A stretch of 64,000 bases of DNA from Anaerolineales bacterium UBA2181 (GTDB lineage: Bacteria > Chloroflexota > Anaerolineae > Promineifilales > UBA4811). The stretch lies in NCBI GenBank assembly GCA_002328075.1, contig DCVT01000022.1:93855-157854 (forward strand), in the 5' to 3' direction. The notes under the pieces were generated by a model. That model was not told the origin of the DNA. It searched no databases and was given only the letters and a program-made list of their open reading frames with translations. This document shows, piece by piece, positions 18,003-27,600 of the stretch (positions within the stretch are counted from its first letter, which is position 1; every line of letters starts with the position of its first letter). A program made the translations under genes and the position numbers.

Positions 18003-19010
18003 CCAACCGGGCTTCGGGCCTACCTTGGCAGCTGCTCGACCGACCGGCGCGTCGTGTTTCTGGGACTTTGTCAGGGGCTCAGGACCGATCAGACAGCCTG
18101 CTCAACGCCCTACGACCGGCCGGACGGGCCAAGAGCGACGCCCAGCAACGCATCTCTCCATTGGCTGGGTGGAGTGCAACCAAGACCCAGGCGGCCGGCG
18201 GCTGCGGCTGAGCCTGACCCAGCAGGTCGCGGGATGGGCAGATGCCGGAGCCAAAGACACGACACGTCGCCGGGATGACACTCTGCCCCGGGACGACTCG
18301 CAGCTTGCCGCAAGGCGTCGGCCGGCGCGAGGAATCCTGGTAGCCCACGAACGGTCCTGATTGGGGCATCGGATCCGCCTCTGGTCACAAAGAGAAGCTT
18401 CCGATTCTGCCCAACTGCCAGGAGACGGGCATCACAAGTGCCGTCATGCCGAGCTTACGCGATTGGGAAGCCGCTATGGCAGCCAGTCAGCCGGTCCGCC
18501 GCCGCCGCTGCAGTAGCCGGATGTGTTGCGTCACGCGTCCATCCGGCGCAGCGCCTGCATCAGAACCAGCAGCGCGGCAAAAAAGGCCGGAGCGACGCCG
18601 CCAGTTTCCACCCCCCAGCCGGCGGCCACGGAGGCCGGCGGCAAAGTCACCTCAACCCAGAACAGGAGGGTAGCAGCGGTCGAATACGTCCTGAAATGTG
18701 GCGGGAGCGACCGACATCCATGATGACACGGTCCACTCCACGCCGCGCACGTCAGAGGCCGCCGGCAACTTGAGATCGCCCTCCGGAACCTGTTTCATGA
18801 AGTACCTGTTACCCAAATTCCGAGAAGACCCAGCGCATCGGTTGTGGGGGGGACCTTGGGCGGTCCTGCTGCGCTGTGCGTGGCGGCCGGGAAACCCGTC
18901 AGATGCCGCCCACGTCTGGTGAACCTGCACAAGCACCGGGGTTCCGGATCACGGACCGGCCCGGCGTCGGCGCGGGAGCGTCTCACGCGTGTGTTGTGAC
19001 GGCTATTCGG
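18003..19010. other. About 1 kb without an intact gene
   Basis: Located between the permease and the SpoIIE-type phosphatase, which converge on it. No open frame with protein-like composition spans it. Only the minus-strand remnant described separately (18531-18815) looks once-coding. No terminator with a T-tract was found. Confidence 0.5.
18531..18815 (-). pseudogene. Possible frameshifted remnant of an exported protein
   Basis: On the minus strand a protein-like stretch beginning MKQVPEGDLKLPAASDVRG and ending in DRCYPPVL stops at TGA; a +1 shift at the same point continues as LLFWVEVTLPPASVAAGWG, then a hydrophobic segment APAFFAALLVLMQAL, a basic end and a stop. Together they resemble the C-terminus of a membrane-anchored exported protein broken by one frameshift. 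It could also be chance in GC-rich DNA. Confidence 0.25.
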
Positions 19011-20819
19011 TCAGGCCGGCCTGCGTCGGAGCACCAGGAGAGCCACGTCGTCGAACTGCGAGGCTGCTCCGGTATGCTCCAGGGCGCGTGCTACTATCGC
19101 TTGGAGAATCTGCTCCGCGCTGCCTCCGATGGTTGCCGCTTTCCTTACAGACTCCAGCAGAGCTGCCTCTCCCAGCTCGTTTCCATTGGGGTCCATGGCT
19201 TCGCTTACGCCGTCCGTGTACAGCACCAATGTGTCGCCCGGAGCCAGGTCAAGGGCCCGTTCCTGCAGCTGGACCGAGCCAAAAGCACCCAGCAGGATTC
19301 CACGAGTCGCCACGGACACACAGTCGCCGGCAGCAGCCCGGCACCAGATGGGACGGGTGTGCCCTCCATTGGCAAATACCAACCGGCCACTTTCTGGATA
19401 CAACCTGGCATAGACGGCGGTGAGAAAGAGGTCAAAGCGGTTCTGGCGGAGGAGCAAATCGTTCACCTGCTGCAACGTTCCGGCGGGGCCTCGCCCGTCA
19501 CGCGCGCTGCTGTAGATCATGGTTGCGCTGCGAGCCATAAAGAGCGCTGCCGGAACCCCCTTGCCCGAGACGTCGCCAATGACAAACCCCCAGCCTTGTG
19601 GCTCGGACGGCAACTCGAAAACATCATAAAAGTCGCCGCCTACCTCACGCGCGGCCTGGTAGTAGGCAGCCACCTCCCAACCAGGCAGGTCGGGCAGCCG
19701 TTCGGGCAGGAGTCCGAGTTGGATCTTCCGGCCGACAGCCAGTTCACTCTCTATTGCTTTTTTCTCCACCTCTTGCACGTGAAGGCGAGCCTTTTCGATG
19801 GTCAATGCTGCTTGGTTGGCCATCAGTTGCAGAAACTGCAACTCTCCCGCGTCCAGCAGTCGTGGAGTTCGCTGGTTGAGAACCAGGATACCCACCGAGC
19901 GGCCCTCCACCACCAGCGGCACCACCGCGTGGCCGCGAAAGCCCTCTGCCAGCAACCAAGGCGGTGCAGAATCGTTGGCGTCATCCTCCTGCAGGTCCTC
20001 GGTCTGCAGCGCTTGCTGGGTTCGCATCACCAGTCCCGGCGCACTGTGGGCGCTATTTGGCACCTCGCGCGACTGCCCGACCGGGCAATCCTGCCAGCCG
20101 GATGCGGCCTTGAAGGCCAACATGCCCGGCACCTCGGCCGGGAGCAAGAGCGCGCAGGCGTCGGCGCCAAGCCGTTCCCGCACTTGGTCAACCACATAGT
20201 GCACCAACTCATCCGAATCCAGCCGGTGCAGCAATTGATCAGACAGCCGCAGCAGCGCCTCCTGTTCGTGGACCCGCTGTTCGCGTAGCAGGTCGTACAA
20301 CCGCGCCCGTTCCAGGGCAGTTCCCATCTGGCCGCCCACTGCGGTCAAGAGACTCAATGATTCGGGACTAAAGGCCGACCAGTCTGGCGCTGCGACGTTG
20401 AGAATGCCCAGGGTCAGATCCCCCGAACGCAGCGGAACCGTGGCGTGCACGGTAAGCTGGCGCTGGTCTCCACTGATTGACTGCAGCCGGGTACAACGGA
20501 CCTCGTTATGTGCGTCTTGGAGGGTGCCGTCGTTACACATTCCCTGACAAATACAGCTTCCCTCCCAGGCATCGCTGTTCACGGGGTTCAGGGCGGACGG
20601 CAGGTTGTGGTGAGCTGCCAGGTGATAGCCGCTGCCACACCCCGTCTCGTGACCGGCTCGGTCCGTCAAAAAGACCCAGGCGGTCTCCAACCCCATCAGC
20701 ACCACTAGGTCCCCCAGCGCGGCGTCGAGCACACCAGGAACGTCCACCGCCCGGTTCAACGTTTGCGCGATTTGATTCAGTTTTCCAAGTTTTTCCACCA
20801 GGGCGAGTTCGTTGCCCAT
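19011..20819 (-). CDS. GAF-GAF-SpoIIE (PP2C-like) phosphatase
   Basis: A 602-residue cytosolic sensor phosphatase. GAF domain 1 (about 15-185) carries four close cysteines (C89, C91, C95, C109); GAF 2 follows (about 195-360); a short linker helix leads to the PPM/SpoIIE domain with VGGDFYD, GDVSGKGVPAALFM, NGGHTRP, LYTDGVSEA and FDDVALLV, so metal-binding Asp residues are intact. Such RsbU-like enzymes dephosphorylate anti-sigma antagonist proteins; no partner kinase or antagonist lies nearby. Start 20819 was chosen for the AGGAGA site; a perfect -35 promoter is just upstream. Confidence 0.88.
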   Translation of the reverse strand: MGNELALVEKLGKLNQIAQTLNRAVDVPGVLDAALGDLVVLMGLETAWVFLTDRAGHETGCGSGYHLAAHHNLPSALNPVNSDAWEGSCICQGMCNDGTLQDAHNEVRCTRLQSISGDQRQLTVHATVPLRSGDLTLGILNVAAPDWSAFSPESLSLLTAVGGQMGTALERARLYDLLREQRVHEQEALLRLSDQLLHRLDSDELVHYVVDQVRERLGADACALLLPAEVPGMLAFKAASGWQDCPVGQSREVPNSAHSAPGLVMRTQQALQTEDLQEDDANDSAPPWLLAEGFRGHAVVPLVVEGRSVGILVLNQRTPRLLDAGELQFLQLMANQAALTIEKARLHVQEVEKKAIESELAVGRKIQLGLLPERLPDLPGWEVAAYYQAAREVGGDFYDVFELPSEPQGWGFVIGDVSGKGVPAALFMARSATMIYSSARDGRGPAGTLQQVNDLLLRQNRFDLFLTAVYARLYPESGRLVFANGGHTRPIWCRAAAGDCVSVATRGILLGAFGSVQLQERALDLAPGDTLVLYTDGVSEAMDPNGNELGEAALLESVRKAATIGGSAEQILQAIVARALEHTGAASQFDDVALLVLRRRPA

Positions 20820-20853
20820 CGGCGGTCTCCTTTGGCCGGAACAACAACACTCA

Positions 20854-20881
20854 ATTGTACCGCGGCTGGGCCGAATGTCAA
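20854..20881 (-). promoter_or_regulatory. Sigma70-type promoter of the SpoIIE-type phosphatase gene
   Basis: Minus strand: TTGACA (20881-20876), 16-nt spacer, TACAAT (20859-20854). The leader is only about 30 nt. Confidence 0.75.
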
Positions 20882-21145
20882 TTTGGATCATGCCCGTCTG
20901 TGTATTTCAGTGTGGGGCGGACCGTCAGACCGGGTGCTCTGGCAGCGTACAGTCTGGGTGCCATGGCTCTGCCTCTGCCGGAGTTCAAAGACCGGCCGGC
21001 GGGCAGGCGGACCGGCAGCCAATCTTAAGCGACAGGCCTGGATCGCGCGGTTGGGTGAACGCAGCGCACTTCCGGAGCAGCCGCTGGGTACGCGTCAACT
21101 GGCAGAACCCGTGCCGAATGGACAAGCGCTGCATTTGCGGCGGGT

Positions 21146-21173
21146 TTGACGGTCCCGCGCTTTGTGGTATAGT
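21146..21173 (+). promoter_or_regulatory. Sigma70-type promoter of the DEAD-box helicase
   Basis: TTGACG (21146-21151), 16-nt spacer, TATAGT (21168-21173). Predicted start about 21180, giving a 137-nt leader that contains the hairpin at 21211-21248. Confidence 0.65.
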
Positions 21174-21210
21174 TGCATTCTGTGGAGAGCAAGTAAATCC
21201 GGACCCTTCC

Positions 21211-21248
21211 CGCCGCCCGGTCTTGTGACTGGTGCGGCGTTTTATTTT
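21211..21248 (+). terminator. Terminator-like hairpin inside the helicase leader
   Basis: Positions 21211-21222 pair with 21227-21239 (12 base pairs, one G-T pair, one bulged T at 21233, 4-nt loop TTGT), followed directly by TTTTATTTT (21240-21248). By form it is an intrinsic terminator, but it lies between the promoter and the start codon of the helicase, so read-through is probably regulated. Confidence 0.65.
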
Positions 21249-21316
21249 GCCCCCGCCCGATGTGTCCCCGCGGCAGTTCACTCGGATGAAAATGGATGCC
21301 GCTTTTCAGGAGAACT

Positions 21317-22549
21317 ATGCTATTTGATGATTTTGAACTCGATCCTCGTCTGCAGCAGAACGTGCGACGCATGGGATTCGAGCAACCGACCCCCATCCAG
21401 AGCGCGACGATTCCGCCGGCGCTGGATGGCCGCGACATTCTCGGCTCGGCCGAGACCGGCACCGGCAAGACGGCCGCTTTTCTGCTTCCGTTGTTGCACC
21501 GGCTGATTCATTCGCCCCGCACGCACGGCCCGCGTGCGCTGGTCCTGGTTCCCACGCGTGAACTGGCCTTGCAGGTCACGGACCATGCGCTCCAACTGGG
21601 CCAGGATTTGCCCGTTCGCAGCGTCGCCATCTACGGCGGCGTAGGCGACGCGCCGCAGGTACAGGCGCTCAAGGGCGGAGTCGACCTGGTCATTGCCACT
21701 CCCGGCCGTCTGCTGGACCACCTGGCGCGACGCAACGTGGCATTCGCTTCGCTCCAGGTGTTTGTCCTGGATGAAGCCGACCGTATGATGGACATTGGCT
21801 TTCTGCCGGATATCCGTCGCATCGTCCGATTGCTGCCGCGCGATCGGCAATCGATGCTCTTTTCGGCCACGCTGCAGCCGATTCTTGACCTGGCCGGCGA
21901 GATGACGCGCCAACCGGTGCGGGTGGAGGTGGAAACGGCTGCGACTCCAGACGCCATCACCCAGGCTCTTTACCCGGTTCCAGAGCATCTTAAATTCGAC
22001 TTGCTGCAGTGCCTGTTGACGGATACCAGCCTGGACCGCGTGCTGCTTTTCACGCGCACCAAACACCGCGCGGATCGTATGGTCCGCAACCTGCGACGCG
22101 CCAACATTCCGGCGGCGGTGATTCACGGTAACCGCTCCCAAGGCCAGCGGGTGGCGGCGTTGGAGGCGTTTCGTCGTGGCGCCACTCGCGTGCTGGTCGC
22201 CACGGATGTCGCGGCGCGTGGAATTGACGTAGAAAGCATCTCGCACGTGGTGAATTATGACGTTCCTGGGCAACCGGAGGATTATGTGCATCGCATCGGC
22301 CGCACTGGGCGCGCCCACGCCATTGGGCAGGCGGTGACGCTGGTAACCCCGCCGGATGAGCGCATGGTTCACCGCATCGAGGCCATTCTGGGGTACAAGA
22401 TCCAGCGCCGCCGGGTTGATGGGCTGGACTATGGGGTTCTTGCGGCGCACAAGCCGAACGCCGAGGAGATCCGACGGTACGTTGAGATCAACCGGCGCAG
22501 TCCGGTTCTGGTGAGTGCGACGGTTGCACCTAACCGACGCTTGCGCTAG
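21317..22549 (+). CDS. rhlE: DEAD-box RNA helicase, RhlE-like
   Basis: A 410-residue two-domain helicase. The Q motif region (FEQPTPIQ), motif I AETGTGKT, Ia PTRELA, Ib TPGR, DEAD (here DEADR), SAT, and domain-2 motifs including VATDVAARGID and HRIGRTGR are intact. It unwinds short RNA duplexes, in ribosome assembly or mRNA decay, often during cold. Start ATG 21317 was chosen because AGGAGA lies about 3-8 nt upstream; the frame from 21296 lacks a site. Expression is likely gated by the leader hairpin. Confidence 0.9.
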   Translation: MLFDDFELDPRLQQNVRRMGFEQPTPIQSATIPPALDGRDILGSAETGTGKTAAFLLPLLHRLIHSPRTHGPRALVLVPTRELALQVTDHALQLGQDLPVRSVAIYGGVGDAPQVQALKGGVDLVIATPGRLLDHLARRNVAFASLQVFVLDEADRMMDIGFLPDIRRIVRLLPRDRQSMLFSATLQPILDLAGEMTRQPVRVEVETAATPDAITQALYPVPEHLKFDLLQCLLTDTSLDRVLLFTRTKHRADRMVRNLRRANIPAAVIHGNRSQGQRVAALEAFRRGATRVLVATDVAARGIDVESISHVVNYDVPGQPEDYVHRIGRTGRAHAIGQAVTLVTPPDERMVHRIEAILGYKIQRRRVDGLDYGVLAAHKPNAEEIRRYVEINRRSPVLVSATVAPNRRLR

Positions 22550-22599
22550 GCGCCGACAGAGGCGAACACGCTGCCGTGCTTGGGCGGGTTCATGTGCAA

Positions 22600-23613
22600 T
22601 CAGCCAGCCCTCTTGAGCACGCGCACTGCGCGCCAGGTCACCCACTTGTTGGGCTGCTTCTTGAGCCCATAGTCGCCCCATGTCTTGCCGGCATAATCGT
22701 ATTCCAGTGACCAGCGGCCGGAATCATCCTGTTTGTCTCGGATGAGTCCAAGGGCGCTTGCCAACCGCGGGTCCTTGGCGTACCCTAGTGAAACCAGTGC
22801 CTCGGCGTTTTGCAGCAGGTCGGTGACGTAAAAGACGGGAAAGCCAAACTTCCACCAGTTGCCGCTGGGCTTGTCCGTGTAACCGGTGGGATAGCCGGCG
22901 GTCGCTGGGTCCGTTCCCAATAGAAAATCAACCCCTGCCTGAATCGCCCGTTGGAACAGCGGAGTCTGGCGGGCGGATGGCAGCCGGCCGAATGCAAGCA
23001 TTACCTTGACGGCGCCCCAGGCGCAGGGCAGCTTGTTGTTGGCGCCACAGGCGAAACCCGGCCCGCACTTGCCCGCATAGTAACGCGCTGGGGCATCCCG
23101 TTCCTCAGCCGGCGCAATCCCTTCTCCGGTAGTGGTGCGGGCCATCCACTCGAAAGCGCCCGCCAACCGTGGGTCCTCGCAACCCAACTCCAGCAGCGCC
23201 CAACAGAGATTTCCTTGCAGGCAGTCCACAGTGCCGCCTGGGGTTCCAGACATCGAGAACTGCCCACCCGGCGCCAACGAATGATCCATCAGGTAGGCGC
23301 ACGCTCGCGCAACCCGATCGTCCAGCGCGGGAGAAGCGCCCAACTGCGCCAGAGCGATCACCGACCAGATCGTGGAGCGGTACTTGCGGTTGTAACCCGG
23401 CCCCGGCTCCACCCAGAATCCGGCCGGGTCCATGGATGCCAGGAATACCGCAATCGGCCCATCACGGTGCGCCGCCTGTTGCGCCGCGCCCAACTCGGGA
23501 TCCTCGGGCGGCCGGTCGAGCAGATCGCGCAACGCCAGATAGCGGACCCCGGCGGGTTCTGGTTCGAGCAACCATGGGATTGGATCCCCCTTGAGCTGAT
23601 CTTGCCAACGCAT
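22600..23613 (-). CDS. Prenyltransferase/squalene-cyclase-like alpha-barrel protein
   Basis: A 337-residue soluble protein. Repeating helix pairs with G-x-W type turns (GFWVEPGPGYNRKYRSTIW, GYPTGYTDKPSGNWWKFGFP, DDSGRWSLEYDYAGKTW) indicate an alpha6/alpha6 toroid like terpenoid cyclases and prenyltransferase beta subunits. A cysteine-containing stretch (GNLCWALLELGCED, KCGPGFACG, LPCAWGA) may bind a metal. No DxDD cyclase motif is seen, so catalysis is unknown. GAGGAGGAGA precedes the ATG. Confidence 0.55.
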   Translation of the reverse strand: MRWQDQLKGDPIPWLLEPEPAGVRYLALRDLLDRPPEDPELGAAQQAAHRDGPIAVFLASMDPAGFWVEPGPGYNRKYRSTIWSVIALAQLGASPALDDRVARACAYLMDHSLAPGGQFSMSGTPGGTVDCLQGNLCWALLELGCEDPRLAGAFEWMARTTTGEGIAPAEERDAPARYYAGKCGPGFACGANNKLPCAWGAVKVMLAFGRLPSARQTPLFQRAIQAGVDFLLGTDPATAGYPTGYTDKPSGNWWKFGFPVFYVTDLLQNAEALVSLGYAKDPRLASALGLIRDKQDDSGRWSLEYDYAGKTWGDYGLKKQPNKWVTWRAVRVLKRAG

Positions 23614-24158
23614 CTCGGTCTCCTCCTCGTTAGCGGCACGACCGCACCAGTCAATCCCCGTTAGGATCTCCTGGCAACAGGGCGGGGAGCTGCCGTTGTT
23701 GCATCCTGGACGCAGTCAGAACCGATTATGCTCCACATGGGCAAGGTTGTCGAATTGCAGGGCGTTCGGCAGACAGGCAGGAAGTTGCTGACCGGAAAAG
23801 AGGTTGGTCACTGCCGGTGGATGGCTGGAGCAGCCGGCTACTGAGGTCACCCAAGTTGCTAGTCAGGCGTCCACCTACATGGACGCAGAAGGACCGACCT
23901 TGCCTCGTCAGCGCGGGCGGACGGCTCGCGCAAGTCGGTCGGGCGTGATTTCGACGTACTTGGGCGAAGGTCGATCGGAACGACGAATGCCGGGCGATTT
24001 TCTGACCAGTCGCGGAATTGCGGCCACCGAATCTACCGCCACCGGCGCAAACCTCACTGGACAGAAACAGCGTTGGCGTGCAGGCGCGGGCTGTGTTATG
24101 ATGCGGAAAATCGTTACCGCGCCGCTTGCTTCGATGAGTGGACCGGAAAGGATTCTGG
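23614..24158. other. Divergent intergenic region
   Basis: About 545 nt between divergently transcribed genes. Apart from the promoter at 24073-24102 I see no gene, RNA or repeat. Confidence 0.4.
24073..24102 (+). promoter_or_regulatory. Promoter of the C_GCAxxG_C_C gene
   Basis: TTGGCG (24073-24078), 18-nt spacer, TATGAT (24097-24102), about 55 nt before the start codon. Confidence 0.45.
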
Positions 24159-24608
24159 ATGGCAAACGATGCTACCGAACGGGCAGTCATGCTTTTTGAA
24201 CAGGGATACTCGTGCTCCCAATCGGTGTTTGCGGCCTTTGCGCCGGATGGGGGCCTGACGGCCGACACGGCATTGCGTATCGCTGGCGGACTGGGCGGCG
24301 GGATGGGCCGCCTGGGCGAGGTGTGCGGCGCGGTGACCGGCGCAATCCTGGCCATTGGATTGGCGCACGGTGCCACCCGGCCGGACGACGACGCGGCCAA
24401 AGAAGCCACCTACACACTGGTGAATGAACTGGCCGGCCGTTTTCGCAGGCGGAATGGCTCGGTGCTCTGTCGCGAGCTTTTGGGTATGAGCATCGATTCG
24501 GCAGACCTACTGCAGCGGGCCCGGGACGAGGGCGTCTTTGGCAGTACCTGTCCTGGGCTGGTGCGCGCCGCGGCCGAAATTGTGGTGGAGCTCCTGGCCG
24601 ACGCCTAG
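24159..24608 (+). CDS. C_GCAxxG_C_C family protein
   Basis: A 149-residue protein of the family named after its cysteine pattern: YSCSQSVF, then GGLGGGMGRLGEVCGAVTGA, then LCRELLG, then TCPGLV. Members are often next to redox or metal genes and probably bind a metal or carry a redox-active cysteine set, but the role is not established. Start ATG 24159 was preferred to the frame from 24138 because an AAAGGA site fits it and homologous proteins begin near here. Confidence 0.85.
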   Translation: MANDATERAVMLFEQGYSCSQSVFAAFAPDGGLTADTALRIAGGLGGGMGRLGEVCGAVTGAILAIGLAHGATRPDDDAAKEATYTLVNELAGRFRRRNGSVLCRELLGMSIDSADLLQRARDEGVFGSTCPGLVRAAAEIVVELLADA

Positions 24609-24683
24609 CGTGAGTCTGGTTCGGATCGGAGGGCGACCCCTCGGCTAGTTGGAGGAGCGGCAAACCGACAGGCGGTGAACCGT

Positions 24684-27600
24684 TCAGCCAGTTCCGCGCA
24701 TCCTGTTGATGCGCTCCAATACACGCTCCGCCTGCGCCGCCAGATCGTGGCTGCCTACCTCGGCCGCCAGCGCCCGCGCCGCCATTCCGGCGGCTTCTGC
24801 CGCCGCAAGGTCACCGCTTTGCAGCAGGCAATCGGCCTGTTTCCAGCGGACCTCGGAGAGCAGGTTGCGAAAGCCATATCGCTCGGCAAGTGACTCGGCC
24901 TCGCCCAAGGTTTCCAACGCCTCGTACAGTGACCCGACACTGGTGAGCACCTGCCCCAAGTTCGACAGGCTCTGCGCCAGCACCTGGGTCAGGTCGGAAT
25001 GACGGGCAGTGTCGACTGCTTGCCGCAGGTAACCCTGCGATTCGTCGAGCAGGCCCTGGTTCCGTGCCAGGAGGCCCAGGTTGTTCAAGGCGATGGCGGT
25101 GCCGCGGCTGTCGGCCAGTTCACGAGACATTTCCAGTCCCAACCGCAACCAGTCCCGGGCCTCGTCGGGCTCGTGACCCAGCGAGGCAACCAGCGTGCCC
25201 AGGTTGGTATAGTCGGCTGCCACGCCACTCCGGTTGCCGATTGATCGGTTGATCTCCAAACTGCGCTGAACCATCTGCCGACCCCCGGCCAAGTCTCCGC
25301 TGCGCCGGGAAATGCCGCCCAGCAGGGTAAACGCCTCAGCCGCCAACCGGGGTTGTGATCGGCGGTCAATCCGTTCCGTCACCATGGCGGCCTGTTCGCT
25401 GGCGAGATCGTTTTCTCGCATGTCGAACCAGGCGCGAGCCAAACCCACCTGAATGGCCCAATGTTCGGCCTCCGCTGCGGCCGGTGGTTCATCGGACAGC
25501 GCCAGAAGATCAGCCGCCCGCTGGTAGCTTTCCAACGCCACCCGGAACTCGCCCATCTGTCTTTGGGCATCCGCCAGCCGGCGGTACGCCTGCGCTCGCG
25601 GCCCGGCCGAACTATCCGGGTCGGCAAGCAGCGAGTTCGCGCGCACCGCTGCCTGGGAAGGTTCGCCGCGCAACAGGTGAACGTCTGCCATCCCCAGCAG
25701 AATACGCGCCAACGTCCGCCTGGGTTTTTCCGGCGACGGGCTTAGCAGTTGCTCAGCCCGCGCATAGTGGCTGGCGCTTTCGGAAAGTGCGAAACGGGCG
25801 GCCGATTTCTCCGCGGCGCGCACGGCAAAGTGCAGCGCTTCTTCACGCTGGCTGCTCTCGGCATAATGATGAGCCAGCAGCTCAGTGTGCTCCTGTTCCT
25901 CCTGATACAGCGTCCGAATCGCTTCAGCCGCCCGTTGGTGCAGCAACCTTCGTTTGGAAGTCATCAGCGTGGCATACACCGTTTCGCGTGTCAGCGTGTG
26001 CTTGAAGCGAAAAGTGGTGGGTCTTTCCGGCGTTGGAGCAATCAGCCACCCGCGCTCCACCAACTCGGACAGGCGACCGGGCAGGTCCGGGTCGGGCGCC
26101 ACGCGGCTGAGCAGCAGTCGGTCCACCTCCTCCCCCAAGACCGAGGCCGCCTGAAAGAGGTGGAGCGTCTGCTTGTCCAGCATATCCAAGCGCGCCAACA
26201 CCAGATTCTTATAGCTGTCGGGAATGGCGCGCTCGCGATGGTCTGGCGGCTCTGCCCACCGCCAGGATCCGTTTTTCGGCAAGAGCCACTGTCGCTCAAT
26301 GAGAAAGCGAAGCCCTTCCTCCAAAGAGAGGGGATGAGCGGCGAACGGCTCCAATCGCGGCTGCAACTTGGTTGGCAATTCCGGGGTCTGCAGCAGTTCT
26401 CGGGCCAGATCCATGCCCTCGTTCAGGTCCAGGCCGCCAAAACTCACCCGCAGGTAGCCCTCCCGACAGACCCGTTCCGCCTTGGCGACCAGCGCCCGAT
26501 GAGGCCCCGGCATCTCGGCCCGGGCCACCAGCATCACCGAAATCGATGCCTGAAAGGTCAACGGCAAGATGTAATCGATCAACTCCAGCGAGGCCAGGTC
26601 AATGAAATGGATGTCTTCGAACAGCAGGAGCACCGGCCGGACGGCAGCTTCACTGATCAGGAATGTCCGCACCCGACCCAATAACTCGCTCCGCCACTCG
26701 GCCGGTCCCAGGTGACGTGCGAGCTGCTCGTCGGCCGAATCCGCCGGGCGGAGGTCCAGCAGGTTCCTAAGCTGCCGCCCGGACTCCGATTCTGTTTCTG
26801 GGCCGTGCTCTGACGCGTTGCCTGCACTGCGACCCAACATCTCGATCAACGGCCAAAAGCTGATGTTGGACCGAAACGCCTCGCATTTACCCTGATAGCA
26901 GCGTACAGCCGGCTGTGCGTACGCCAGCAGTTCTTCCACCAGGCGGCTTTTGCCCATGCCGGCCTCGGCTTCTACGTAGCAGACCTGGCCGTTGGCTCTT
27001 GCAGCGGTCCGGTCGATCCACGCCCGCAAGGCGGTCATTTCGGCGTGTCTGCCGATCAGCCGCAGGGAAGCGCCTGGAAGCGGGTGCGGCAGCGGCGACT
27101 CGGCGCGCGGTGGCCCCAGGAGGTATGCGGGTTCACCGGCTCCCACGTCGACAGCTTCCAGCGCGTACCTCTCCTGCACCTGGAGGGCTACCGATTCCGA
27201 CAGCATTATGGCACCAGATGATCTTCGCCCGGCCAACGCGGCTGCGTGGCGGCCCGCCTGCGAACGCGCTACCCAGTTTGCCGCCGCTTCTGGCCGGTGA
27301 ACAAACTGATTCCACTTGCCGATTGCGATGCCGACCGATACAGGAACGGCCACGTGCCGCTGCCGCAGGCTGCCTTGGTTGAGTTGCGTGGCCGCCTCCA
27401 GTGCGTTTCGTGCGAGCCGGATAGCACGAGCCGGAAGACTATCACCTGGCACCGGCTCCATCTCCGACAGGAGGGCAACCGTGCCCGTCGGAGTCAGAAC
27501 CGCGGCCGCGCCAGCCAAGCGAGCGGTGCGGGCCAGCTGTGAAATCATCTGCTCCGTTGCTTCCTGGGTCGCCGTATCTGGGCCCACGACAGGTCGGCTC

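Noticed and set aside
18876..20288. Long plus-strand open frame opposite the SpoIIE-type phosphatase
   Set aside because: The opposite strand has intact GAF and SpoIIE motifs; this frame has no domain and no ribosome site.
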